Below are positions 9,340 to 17,584 of a DNA stretch of 64,000 nt, piece after piece. Under the pieces are notes generated by a model. It was given only the letters and a program-made list of their open reading frames with translations, did not search any database and had not been told where the DNA came from. Origin of the DNA: Dyadobacter sp. CY326 (lineage in GTDB: Bacteria; Bacteroidota; Bacteroidia; Cytophagales; Spirosomataceae); NCBI RefSeq assembly GCF_021390515.1, contig NZ_JAJUXI010000013.1, positions 124,001 through 188,000 of the forward strand, written 5' to 3'. The position numbers were made by a program, and so were the translations under genes. The number at the start of each line of letters is the position of its first letter. Within the stretch, counting starts at the first letter, position 1.

Positions 9340-10212
9340 ATGATAGCGTCATTTATTGATTTTTTGAAATTTGAAAAACGGGCGAGTGTTCACACCGTAA
9401 AGTCTTACCAAACAGACCTTGACCAGTTTCAAAAATATCTGCTGTTTCAATATGAACTCGACAAGTCGGAAGATGCAAAAGGTCCAATGCTGCGCTCCTG
9501 GGTTGTCAGCCTGATGGAAGAAGGGCTTAACCCGTCTTCTATCAACCGTAAAATTGCCTCACTGCGCACTTTTTATGGGTTTTTGAAACGAAAAAAACAC
9601 ATTTCCCAAGATCCCACCAAAATCCTTTCTGCCTTAAAAACCCGGAAAAAGCTGCCCGCATTTGTTGAAGAAAAAGCCATGGAAACGCTTTTCCTGGAAG
9701 ATACATTCACAGAAGATTTCGAAGGCGTGCGCGATCGAACGATCCTGGAATTGCTTTACGGAAGCGGAATCCGGCTTGCAGAGCTTGTCAGTCTGGGTGT
9801 CGATGATCTCAACTTGTCCGCTCGCACGATCCAGGTTTTCGGGAAGCGATCAAAGGAGCGCATTGTGCCCATTTCCAAATCGCTTGCTGAGCTGCTTGTC
9901 AAATATTTAACGCTCCGTGCGCCAGAAGAAGAAACAAAATGCTTAATTTTAACTGATTCAGGGAAAGCCGTTTACCCGGTCTTTGTGCAGCGGACGGTGA
10001 ACAAATATTTATCAGCTGTAACCACACTTTCTCAAAAAAGTCCGCACGTGCTGCGTCATACGTATGCCACGCACTTATTAAATCGCGGAGCGGATCTGAA
10101 TGCTATTAAAGAACTCTTAGGGCATGCAAATCTGGCTGCGACGCAGATTTACACGCACAACTCCATCGAAAAGCTCAAAAAATCACATCAACAAGCCCAC
10201 CCAAAAGCCTGA
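9340..10212 (+). CDS. tyrosine recombinase of the XerC/XerD type
   Basis: This 290-residue protein has the two-domain build of Xer recombinases, which resolve chromosome dimers at dif: an N-terminal SAM-like core-binding domain (about 1-90) and a C-terminal catalytic domain. All catalytic residues can be read: Arg145 in GSGIRLAEL, Lys169 in FGKRSKER, His236 and Arg239 in PHVLRHTYATH, His262 in LGHANLAATQ and the nucleophile Tyr271 in IYTH. Length and motifs favour a housekeeping Xer enzyme over a phage integrase. The ATG at 9340 is preferred to a TTG at 9325 inside the terminator T-run. From memory, Bacteroidota often have rpsU, this gene and hpf in a row; here ppc follows instead. XerC and XerD cannot be separated with certainty. 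Confidence 0.9.
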   Translation: MIASFIDFLKFEKRASVHTVKSYQTDLDQFQKYLLFQYELDKSEDAKGPMLRSWVVSLMEEGLNPSSINRKIASLRTFYGFLKRKKHISQDPTKILSALKTRKKLPAFVEEKAMETLFLEDTFTEDFEGVRDRTILELLYGSGIRLAELVSLGVDDLNLSARTIQVFGKRSKERIVPISKSLAELLVKYLTLRAPEEETKCLILTDSGKAVYPVFVQRTVNKYLSAVTTLSQKSPHVLRHTYATHLLNRGADLNAIKELLGHANLAATQIYTHNSIEKLKKSHQQAHPKA

Positions 10213-10278
10213 AACCGATTTTTTAGAAGTATATTTACCCCGATTGCAATTTCCAGAATATAATTTTGTCACTCCAGT

Positions 10279-12864
10279 ATGAATAACAGTTTCCAGGACG
10301 CCGTTGTAACGAAGTACAATATTTTTAATAGTCTTTTTCTGAGTTTGCCTTATCGGGGCATATTTCAGACGGGCTCATTATTACCCATACTAACGCAGCA
10401 AAGTGAAAGCGGATTTCAGGAAGGTAAGTCGCCTAGGGAGATTATAGAGCACTTTTTCTCTGAATTGCTGGAAACTGCGACGCCCAAGGAAAGGGCGGAC
10501 CTGCTTTTTGCATTTATCCAATACATTGAAAGGCAAGTTGTGCTTTTTGATTCCGTGGAGGATGCCGCTTTTGACCAGACACACGACCTTACCGGCAAAG
10601 GATCTGTCAATTATTTGACGGATCGTTTGGATAATGATGAGCTGAGAAAAAAACTGTTGACGAAGCTGGAAGATTTCAGTGTCAGAATTGTGCTTACAGC
10701 GCATCCAACGCAGTTTTATTCCGGAAAAGTGCTGGGCATTATCAATGACCTGGAAGATGCAATCAAGAAAAACGACTTTACGGAAGTGAACCAGTTGCTT
10801 TTGCAATTAGGCAAAACTGCATTCATCAACCACGAAAAGCCCACTCCATTTGACGAAGCGGTGAGCCTTTGCTGGTTTCTTGAAAATGTATATTATGACG
10901 CAATTCCGGCCATTCTCGAAAAGCTGATCAATGGACTTGGCATGAGCGTGCATGACTGGCCTTACCCGAATGTGTATCGACTGGGCTTCTGGCCGGGTGG
11001 AGATCGTGACGGAAACCCATTTGTGAATCCTGAAATTACGCTGCAAGTTGCTGCGAGACTGCGCGAAACGCTTTTGAGAGGTTATTATCGTGATTTGAGG
11101 CAATTAAAACGGAGATTAACATTCAAGGGAGTTGATGAGGCAATCGGATTAGCCGAGCGCAAAATGAACAGCACGATCTTCGGTCCTTTTGAAGAAGGCT
11201 ATTCCAATGCGCAGGAGCTGATCGACGAACTGCTGAAAGCGCGCGAAGTGCTGGTTACCAAACATCAGGGCTTGTTCGTGGAGCTGCTTGATAATTTCAT
11301 CTTGAAACTGAACATATTCGGATTCTTTTTCGCAAGCCTGGACGTGCGCCAAGACAGCCGGAAGCACGCAAAAGCTTGGGAGGACATTCTGAAAAGATTG
11401 GAGAAAAAAATTCCTTTGCTAAAATACAGCGATTACGAAAGCTGGGACGAGGCCAAGAAAATAGATCTTTTGCTTTCCTTGAACATTCCATTGCGGGATG
11501 AAGATTACGAAGACGAGCTGACCAAAGACATTCTCGGATCGATTCGTGCGATTAAGACAATCCAGCAAAACAATGGTGAAAAAGGCGCTCACCGTTATGT
11601 AATCAGCAATAACACTTCTGCATTGAATGTAATGCAGGTTGTGGCGCTCGCTAAAAACCTCATTGCGGACGAACAAGGCAAATTGGCAGTGGACGTTGTC
11701 CCGCTTTTTGAAACTGTGGACGACTTGGCAAATGCGCCGGGCATTATGCGGACTTTATATGAGAGCGAATATTATCGCAACCATTTACAAAACCGTGAAA
11801 ATCATCAGACGATCATGGTTGGGTTTTCGGATGGAACTAAGGATGGCGGTTATTTACGGGCAAACTGGTCCATTTATCGTGCTAAGGAAGAGCTGACCAA
11901 GGTGTCCCGCGATTTTGGAATTAAAGTCACTTTCTTCGACGGCCGTGGCGGTCCTCCTGCACGTGGCGGTGGCAATAACCATAATTTTTATTCGTCGCTC
12001 GGCACGGACATTGAAGACAAAGAAATTCAATTAACGGTTCAGGGACAGACGATTAGCTCTAATTACGGAACTGTGACAACTGCCATGTATAATCTGGAAA
12101 GATTGTTCACAGCCGGTTTGGAAAATCACTTGTTCCGCGGCAATCGCGTGGAGGACGAACTGAATGAAGAGGATAAGATTTTGATCGAGGAAATGGCCGA
12201 GTCAGCTTACAATTCTTATCTTGATTTGAAAAATCACCCGATGTTCGTGAAATATTTGGATAAAAAAACGCCTCTGCGTTTTTACGGACAGACAAACATT
12301 GGAAGCCGGCCGACGAAGCGCGGGAACGACGACGAGGGCTTGAAATTTGAAGATTTGCGTGCAATTCCGTTTGTGGGATCATGGGCACAAATGAAGCAAA
12401 ACGTGCCTGGCTTTTATGGTTTTGGAACTGCAATTGCTTTGATGGATAAAGATGGCAGAAAGGATCAGATCAGCCAGTTATACAAAAAATCGCTGTTCTT
12501 CCGGACATTGATCGAAAATTCAATGCAGTCACTCTCAAAGGCATTTTTTCCTGCAACGAAATATTTGCGCGACGAAGAGGATTACAGAGAATTTTGGGAC
12601 AAAATGTACAACGAGTTTCTGTTAACACGCGAGTTGCTTTTGGATGTGTCCGGGCAAAAGGAATTGTTAGACAGCAACAATGTCACCAAAGTTTCCATTA
12701 AAACAAGAGAGCGGATCGTTTTGCCATTGATTACGATACAACAATATGCCTTACAAATGCTAGCCGAAGATCCCAAAAACCTGCCAGTTGACGTAGAAAC
12801 CTACAATCAGCTGATTATGCGCGCAATGTTCGGGATCATTAACGCCGCAAGAAATTCGGCTTAG
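10279..12864 (+). CDS. ppc: phosphoenolpyruvate carboxylase
   Basis: This 861-residue enzyme carboxylates phosphoenolpyruvate to oxaloacetate, the anaplerotic feed of the TCA cycle. The first active-site signature is VLTAHPTQ with His142. The FWPGGDRDGNP segment is typical of the family. The second signature, with Gly-Arg-Gly-Gly-Pro-Pro, is at residues 555-560, and the mobile loop ARGGGNN follows at 561-567. The length is slightly below the roughly 880-930 residues of proteobacterial enzymes, and the usual C-terminal tail for aspartate/malate inhibition is not recognisable by eye, so allosteric control may differ. It is followed by a clear terminator and appears monocistronic. Confidence 0.95.
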   Translation: MNNSFQDAVVTKYNIFNSLFLSLPYRGIFQTGSLLPILTQQSESGFQEGKSPREIIEHFFSELLETATPKERADLLFAFIQYIERQVVLFDSVEDAAFDQTHDLTGKGSVNYLTDRLDNDELRKKLLTKLEDFSVRIVLTAHPTQFYSGKVLGIINDLEDAIKKNDFTEVNQLLLQLGKTAFINHEKPTPFDEAVSLCWFLENVYYDAIPAILEKLINGLGMSVHDWPYPNVYRLGFWPGGDRDGNPFVNPEITLQVAARLRETLLRGYYRDLRQLKRRLTFKGVDEAIGLAERKMNSTIFGPFEEGYSNAQELIDELLKAREVLVTKHQGLFVELLDNFILKLNIFGFFFASLDVRQDSRKHAKAWEDILKRLEKKIPLLKYSDYESWDEAKKIDLLLSLNIPLRDEDYEDELTKDILGSIRAIKTIQQNNGEKGAHRYVISNNTSALNVMQVVALAKNLIADEQGKLAVDVVPLFETVDDLANAPGIMRTLYESEYYRNHLQNRENHQTIMVGFSDGTKDGGYLRANWSIYRAKEELTKVSRDFGIKVTFFDGRGGPPARGGGNNHNFYSSLGTDIEDKEIQLTVQGQTISSNYGTVTTAMYNLERLFTAGLENHLFRGNRVEDELNEEDKILIEEMAESAYNSYLDLKNHPMFVKYLDKKTPLRFYGQTNIGSRPTKRGNDDEGLKFEDLRAIPFVGSWAQMKQNVPGFYGFGTAIALMDKDGRKDQISQLYKKSLFFRTLIENSMQSLSKAFFPATKYLRDEEDYREFWDKMYNEFLLTRELLLDVSGQKELLDSNNVTKVSIKTRERIVLPLITIQQYALQMLAEDPKNLPVDVETYNQLIMRAMFGIINAARNSA

Positions 12865-12887
12865 GCTTCCTAAAATACAGTTTAATG

Positions 12888-12923
12888 CTCCTGGTCATTT
12901 TGTTGGCCAGGAGTTTTTTTTTT
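12888..12923 (+). terminator. intrinsic terminator after ppc
   Basis: CTCCTGGTC and GGCCAGGAG pair over nine positions with one G-U, followed by ten T residues. It starts 23 bases after the ppc stop and marks the end of that transcript. Confidence 0.92.
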
Positions 12924-13044
12924 CAACCCCCACTCATCAAAATTCTCAGTATTTTTTTTTGCAATAATTAGTAGACGAATAGTTGGAGGGACTTATAATT
13001 GGTAATCATATACTCAATGCCTCAACCTTCAACTAAAACTCATT

Positions 13045-13479
13045 ATGACGCATCATTCCGATCAGCGTGCCTATTTTTTTAAAATAGACACGACTATCAA
13101 AAAAATCCGCAATGCACTTCAAAAACAACTCACAGAGGCTGGTTTCGACCTTACAGTTGACCAATGGGTGCTCATAGACCACATTTTCAGGAGGCAGGGA
13201 ATTAGCCAGAACGAACTTGCAGAGCTTACTTTCAAAGATCCACCGACCGTTACCCGGATTATAGATCTACTCGAAAAAAAAGGATTGGTGGAGCGCGGAC
13301 CCGCCGCCGGCGATCGCCGTAAATTCAATTTATTCCTCACCAAGTCCGGGGAATCAACTTATAACCAGGCATTTCCAATTGTTGCTGACATTCGCAGGAA
13401 AGGTTGGGGAAGCCTTAATGACTCCGATTATCAGCATTTTGTCCGTATTATGGACTCTATTTATCAAAACTTCACCTGA
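13045..13479 (+). CDS. MarR family transcriptional regulator
   Basis: This 144-residue protein has the winged-helix layout of MarR repressors: an N-terminal dimerisation helix, the recognition region ISQNELAELTFKDPPTVTRI (about residues 52-71), and the wing GLVERGPAAGDRRKFNLFLT with the conserved Asp-Arg-Arg. Members usually bind a palindrome near their own gene and release it on binding a phenolic or other small ligand. No adjacent efflux or enzyme gene on either side suggests an obvious target, and I saw no convincing palindrome in the 121 bases between the ppc terminator and the ATG. The family call is firm; the regulon is unknown. Confidence 0.92.
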   Translation: MTHHSDQRAYFFKIDTTIKKIRNALQKQLTEAGFDLTVDQWVLIDHIFRRQGISQNELAELTFKDPPTVTRIIDLLEKKGLVERGPAAGDRRKFNLFLTKSGESTYNQAFPIVADIRRKGWGSLNDSDYQHFVRIMDSIYQNFT

Positions 13480-13672
13480 CGAAGGCAAAAAACATTTTTA
13501 CACGTAAATGGGAGATTAACAGCGGCTTGCGTTATTCTCCCATCTTTGTTTTAAACCTTTGATTGGTCCTCATATCTAAACTACGTTGGCAGCAATTACT
13601 TTTTACATGCGTTACAACGTTCTGACTGCTGCCCGCATCTGTATTTACATTAACAATCATTTTTAGAAGGCC

Positions 13673-14404
13673 ATGAAAAAAATCATTTTGAGTTCCTTGC
13701 TTGCCGCTTCTGCTTTGTTCCCTGCTTTTTCACAAGTTAAATACGAACAGCAAATTCCTTCTCCACGCATTGAAGTTGCCGGTTTTGCAGAATTGGAAGT
13801 TGTTCCGGATGAAATCTATTTCAATGTTTCGCTAAGGGAATATTTTGAAGATGAAAAAAATCAAAAGAACAAAGTCGTTATCAGCACGCTTGAAAAGCAA
13901 TTTATTAAAGCATTAACAGATGCAGGTTTGCCAAAAGAAGCATTGTCTGTCAGTGGATTGGGCGGTTATCAGGAATACACGGATAAGAAGAAAAAGCCTG
14001 CGACATTTCTTGAAAGCAAACAATATGAACTGAAAGTGAGCAGCCCTGACAAGCTGGACGGCATTCTTTCCAAAGTCGAAAGCCGCGGTGTCCAATATGC
14101 GAACGTGTCGCGTGTGGACCACTCAAAAAGAGAAGAGTTCAAGAAGCAGGTGAAAATCGATGCGTTGAAGGCTGCGAAAGTGAAAGCAGAATATTTGGTT
14201 GCATCATTAGACGAAAAGCTTGGGAAGGTTTTGGAGATCAAGGAACTTGACGAGAACCTGTATTTTCCGCAGCCCATGTTTGCCAAAGCGAATATGAGAA
14301 CAATGGCTCAGACTGAGTCTGCGGACGCTGTTGCTGAGAGTGACATTGCTTATCAAAAAATCAAAATCAGTTACCGCATGCAGGCGGCGTTTGAGATTAA
14401 ATAA
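13673..14404 (+). CDS. SIMPL domain-containing (DUF541) exported protein
   Basis: This 243-residue protein starts with a signal peptide (MKKIILSSLLAASALFPAFS, cleavage likely near Ser20-Gln21). It continues with the SIMPL/DUF541 fold: IEVAGFAELEVVPDEIYF near residue 35 is the characteristic 'G.g.....PD...' opening, and a matching second half ends with SYRMQAAFEIK. Members are periplasmic or outer-membrane proteins related to oxidative-stress protein YggE and to BP26, some of which form ring-shaped channels. The molecular function is not established. The gene stands alone, with 193 bp upstream and 120 bp downstream. Confidence 0.87.
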   Translation: MKKIILSSLLAASALFPAFSQVKYEQQIPSPRIEVAGFAELEVVPDEIYFNVSLREYFEDEKNQKNKVVISTLEKQFIKALTDAGLPKEALSVSGLGGYQEYTDKKKKPATFLESKQYELKVSSPDKLDGILSKVESRGVQYANVSRVDHSKREEFKKQVKIDALKAAKVKAEYLVASLDEKLGKVLEIKELDENLYFPQPMFAKANMRTMAQTESADAVAESDIAYQKIKISYRMQAAFEIK

Positions 14405-14524
14405 TATCCAATGACGAAGTCGGCACAGTTTTTTCTAATGCTTGTTTTGAACAAATAGGGAATTCATTTTTGTATCAAAACATAAGTTTATCTAAATTTA
14501 TCTTAAACTAAGTAACTGGAAATC

Positions 14525-14857
14525 ATGAGCAATAACGCAAAACACCTTGCCACTTTTATTCTTGGTGCTGCTGCAGGAGTCGCGGCGCATAAATATCTTC
14601 AAAGCGAAGAAGGCGAAAAACTTTTGGAAGACCTTAAAACGAAAGCCAACAATTTGAAGGCTGACGCTGAGGGTGCGATCGACAAGGCGCCAGAGTATTT
14701 TGAAGAGCTGAAATCAAAAGGTGCTGATTCGTTAAAAAGCAGTTTTCCGGATGCCGAAAACTTTTTTAAAGAACTTTACGAGAAATTCGTAGGCAACAAA
14801 GGCGCTGCTGGAACAACTTCCGAACCTGCGCCTGTGACGCCAGAACCAATATCATAA
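14525..14857 (+). CDS. YtxH domain-containing small protein
   Basis: This 110-residue protein has a short glycine/alanine-rich hydrophobic N-terminal segment (ATFILGAAAGVAAHKYL, residues 9-25). A charged helical stretch rich in Lys, Glu, Asp and Ala follows, then a Pro/Thr-rich tail. That layout is the YtxH/gas-vesicle-like type, often linked to general stress and envelope association; no biochemical role is known. It ends just before a hairpin shared with the convergent NUDIX gene. Confidence 0.75.
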   Translation: MSNNAKHLATFILGAAAGVAAHKYLQSEEGEKLLEDLKTKANNLKADAEGAIDKAPEYFEELKSKGADSLKSSFPDAENFFKELYEKFVGNKGAAGTTSEPAPVTPEPIS

Positions 14858-14873
14858 TGTTATAAGCATTGAG

Positions 14874-14915
14874 AATAGCCGGATAGGACTTTAAGTCTTA
14901 TCCGGCTATTTTTTT
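14874..14915. terminator. bidirectional terminator between the YtxH gene and the NUDIX hydrolase gene
   Basis: AATAGCCGGATA pairs with TATCCGGCTATT around a small inner stem (GACTTTAAGTC), with a T-run on the plus strand. The TAG stop of the minus-strand NUDIX gene (14906-14908) lies inside the 3' arm, so the hairpin overlaps the end of that coding region. Confidence 0.85.
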
Positions 14916-15493
14916 AGCAGCAGGTTAATCTGCGCATATTGCAGCAGCATAATCGTTTTCGCATCCCTGATTTCCCCGGACTTCACCATAGCAAGAGAAT
15001 CATCAAAATTGAGCTCCATAACCTCAATGTTTTCCTGCTCATGTTCAGCGCCGCCGCCTTGGCTCACTTTCATATCCTCGGCATACTCAGCAACAAAAAA
15101 GTAAAGAATTTCCGTTACAGATCCCGGAGACATATAAGCTTCAAATATTTTTTCGACGGCAGTGATCTTGTAGCCGGTTTCCTCCTCAGTTTCCCTTTTA
15201 ATACAGTCTTCGGGGTTGTCTTTATCCAATAATCCCGCGCAGGCTTCGATCAGCATTCCCGAATCGTTGCCATTGACATAAGAGGGTAGCCGGAATTGCC
15301 GGGTTAGCAGCACAGTCTGTTTTTCACGATTGTAAAGCAATATTACAGCCCCGTTTCCCCGATCATACGCCTCCCGAGACTGGCGCTCCCATTCACCATC
15401 GGCGCGTTGATAATCGAATGTGTATTTTCTTAATGTATACCAATTGTCGGACAACACTTGTTCATCGACAATTTTCACGCGGTCATTTCCCAT
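14906..15493 (-). CDS. nudK: NUDIX hydrolase, NudK-like (GDP-mannose pyrophosphatase type)
   Basis: This 195-residue protein carries a NUDIX box at about residues 87-110 (AGLLDKDNPEDCIKRETEEE), providing the REtxEE metal-binding glutamates. The surroundings (LSDNWYTLRKYTFDY at the N-terminus, YDRGNGAVILLYN, and LTRQFRLPSYVNG) match E. coli NudK, which splits GDP-mannose and other sugar nucleotides to sugar phosphate and NMP. A gmd gene for GDP-mannose use lies at 31791-32903 but is not linked. TTGATCAA-type palindromes just upstream of the ATG (15493-15530) could be regulatory. Substrate specificity is inferred from resemblance only. Confidence 0.85.
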   Translation of the reverse strand: MGNDRVKIVDEQVLSDNWYTLRKYTFDYQRADGEWERQSREAYDRGNGAVILLYNREKQTVLLTRQFRLPSYVNGNDSGMLIEACAGLLDKDNPEDCIKRETEEETGYKITAVEKIFEAYMSPGSVTEILYFFVAEYAEDMKVSQGGGAEHEQENIEVMELNFDDSLAMVKSGEIRDAKTIMLLQYAQINLLLKK

Positions 15494-15607
15494 TGATCAA
15501 TATTGATTAATTATGATTTATTTTGATCAAATGTAAAGAAACAACTCTGTTAAAAAAAGGAACAAGGACAATTGAATTATTAACTGGTCACCTTATATTA
15601 GTGCATT

Positions 15608-16123
15608 ATGGAAAATTTAAAATCAGCAGCTTACTGGATCGAGCAATATCAGCTAAGCCCGCATCCGGAGGGGGGGTATTATTCTGAAACTTATAGGGCG
15701 GCAGAAAGCATTGCGCAGCACGCGCTGCCGGCACGGTTTAACGGAGACAGGTCGTTTTCAACAGGGATATATTTTTTGCTGGAATCACATAATTTTTCAG
15801 CCTTCCACCGCATTCAGGCAGATGAAATGTGGCATTTTTACGCAGGTGATGCGCTGGAAATTTTTGTGATTCATCAGGAAACCAGACAGTTGCAGATTAT
15901 CAGGCTGGGCAATGATCCTGAGAAAGGAGAGACGTTTCAAGCTGTTGTTCCTGCTGGTGCATGGTTTGCATCACGGCCTGCAAAAGGCACAGGTTATGCA
16001 CTGGTGGGCTGCACCGTCGCACCCGGATTTGATTTTGCTGATTTTGAAATGGCTGAAAGAGAAACGTTGCAAGCATCGTTTCCTGAATTGGCACAGTTAA
16101 TCAGCGAACTAACAAGATCATAA
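15608..16123 (+). CDS. cupin domain protein (DUF985)
   Basis: This 171-residue single-domain cupin belongs to the DUF985 (cupin_5) group. The opening YWIEQYQLSPHPEGGYYSET is the family signature. FSAFHRIQADEMWHFYAGD carries the first cupin motif with its histidines and glutamate, and VPAGAWFAS and VGCTVAPGFDFADFE supply the second half. Related proteins bind a metal and have no proven reaction, although sugar-epimerase-like ancestry has been proposed. No partner gene is adjacent. Its TAA stop opens a hairpin shared with the convergent lipoprotein gene. Confidence 0.87.
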   Translation: MENLKSAAYWIEQYQLSPHPEGGYYSETYRAAESIAQHALPARFNGDRSFSTGIYFLLESHNFSAFHRIQADEMWHFYAGDALEIFVIHQETRQLQIIRLGNDPEKGETFQAVVPAGAWFASRPAKGTGYALVGCTVAPGFDFADFEMAERETLQASFPELAQLISELTRS

Positions 16124-16153
16124 AATGCAGGTTATTAATTAACCTGCATTTTA
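16121..16153. terminator. bidirectional terminator covering the ends of two convergent genes
   Basis: A perfect 14-bp inverted repeat (TAAAATGCAGGTTA and its complement) surrounds a 5-base loop. The plus-strand cupin stop (16121-16123) forms the first bases of the left arm. The minus-strand lipoprotein stop (16135-16137) lies in the loop. Both coding regions therefore end inside the structure. Confidence 0.82.
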
Positions 16154-17472
16154 GACCAATATGGCTTAGAAACCGTCTTATCCGGAAACACGCCCATCAC
16201 TTCATACTGACCGGAAACAAGGTCTTTTGGAAGCAAATATTTACCAACAGGATAACTTACGCCCGCAATCGCCCAGTTAACAACGGCCAGTTCGGGCTTC
16301 AAGTCAACTATGGTCGAACCACTTTTTAGCCGTAATGTTGGCAGTTTATTTTTGTCAAATTTTGTGCTCGCCGAGCCGAACTCAACGGGTGAAGGCTTCA
16401 TGTAAACCGATTCGCCTTTCTTGAAGGATAACCGTTCTGCATTCCGACTCAATGCAAGCGTCAAATCACCTTTCCAAACCGATTCAATGGTCTTAATGTT
16501 GGTCGCCGAAAAATACAATGCACTCTTGCCAATCACTTTATCTCCTTCCAGAAAAGACAATAAGTAAGAACCTTCCGGAATGTTGGCCGGGAGCTTATCA
16601 GCGACCAGCTCATTGGGACTTTTATATTTCACAGCCGCATTAACGGGCGTGGCCAGATAATCGCTGGAAAATCTGACGCTGTATTTTGCGGAAGGAATAA
16701 AATAGCCGCCACTTGCAAAAAGCGAATCTTTTGTGGTGTAAACGAACTTGTTCTCGCGCGCAATGCTCACGAAAGGCTCGCCCCGCGTAAATTTAACTCC
16801 TTCAAAAACAACAGCCGGCTGATCTTTGAAATGCAATTCCAATGCAACCTGGTCTTCACCAACCAACTTTTCAGTTTCCTGCAACTGCACATTCTCCTGT
16901 TTGGAATACAAGCTGGTTTCAGTCTCAAATCCCGTTTTACGATTGATTGCTTTCAAAACCGGCATGGCTTCATCAGGTCGTGACGGGAAACTTCCTACGC
17001 CCGAAATGTAGCGGAAAGGGAACGCGAACCCGTTCGTATTGACGGTAATCTCGTTTTTGATAAGCTCGATTTTAGGACTTCCCGCAATGTTGAAAAACAC
17101 GGTGAAGTAACCTGCATATTTATCTTCCTTTTCACGCAATGTAAAAGTAAGCGGATCTCTTCCCCTAAAATTGTAATTGAGGATGCTGGCTGTGGATGGT
17201 TTGCCAAGACTATCAATTAATACAACATTCTCGTTCAGCGCTAACTTCACTTCGGCCGAGCCACTGGTATAGCTTTCTGGAAACGTTACCACGAAATAGT
17301 TTTTCGTCGAATCGAAAGTTACTTTTTCCCGGCCGGTAACATCCAGCGATTTCAAAAACAAATTGGAGCCATTCGGAAGCTGCACTGGTCCGGGCGCTTG
17401 TTCATCTGAATCCTTTTTACAACTTGCTAAACCAGCACAGGTTAGCAAAAAAAGCAATATATATTTTTTCAT
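16135..17472 (-). CDS. predicted lipoprotein of unknown function
   Basis: The N-terminus (MKKYILLFLLTCAGLASCKK) is a clear lipoprotein signal with lipobox LASC and Cys18 as the lipidated residue. The acidic residues after it (KKDSDEQ) would suit onward transport to the outer membrane in Bacteroidota. The remaining 425 residues look like a series of beta-rich segments without cysteines or catalytic motifs. I do not recognise a domain; the texture resembles Bacteroidota surface lipoproteins with repeated Ig-like modules. It lies 112 bp downstream of the gamma-glutamyltransferase gene on the same strand and could be part of its transcript. Confidence 0.75.
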   Translation of the reverse strand: MKKYILLFLLTCAGLASCKKDSDEQAPGPVQLPNGSNLFLKSLDVTGREKVTFDSTKNYFVVTFPESYTSGSAEVKLALNENVVLIDSLGKPSTASILNYNFRGRDPLTFTLREKEDKYAGYFTVFFNIAGSPKIELIKNEITVNTNGFAFPFRYISGVGSFPSRPDEAMPVLKAINRKTGFETETSLYSKQENVQLQETEKLVGEDQVALELHFKDQPAVVFEGVKFTRGEPFVSIARENKFVYTTKDSLFASGGYFIPSAKYSVRFSSDYLATPVNAAVKYKSPNELVADKLPANIPEGSYLLSFLEGDKVIGKSALYFSATNIKTIESVWKGDLTLALSRNAERLSFKKGESVYMKPSPVEFGSASTKFDKNKLPTLRLKSGSTIVDLKPELAVVNWAIAGVSYPVGKYLLPKDLVSGQYEVMGVFPDKTVSKPYWSKMQVN

Positions 17473-17584
17473 TTCAAGAAAACTAGCGGGTTAATAAAAT
17501 TTGAAGCCGCGAAATAAACCCTGCCGGGAATAAGATGCAACTTCTGAGCAGAAAAATAAATGCCTTATTAATAACGTCGTAAAG

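Noticed and set aside
10261..10268. TAATTTTG, a perfect -7 promoter box just before ppc
   Set aside because: It leaves only about 4 bases to the ATG after the expected start site, and no TTTG lies 20 bases upstream. Probably chance in AT-rich DNA.
15485..15535. TTGATCAA palindromes before the NUDIX gene as an operator
   Set aside because: The region is simply AT-rich with several partial copies and no regulator gene nearby; not strong enough to list.
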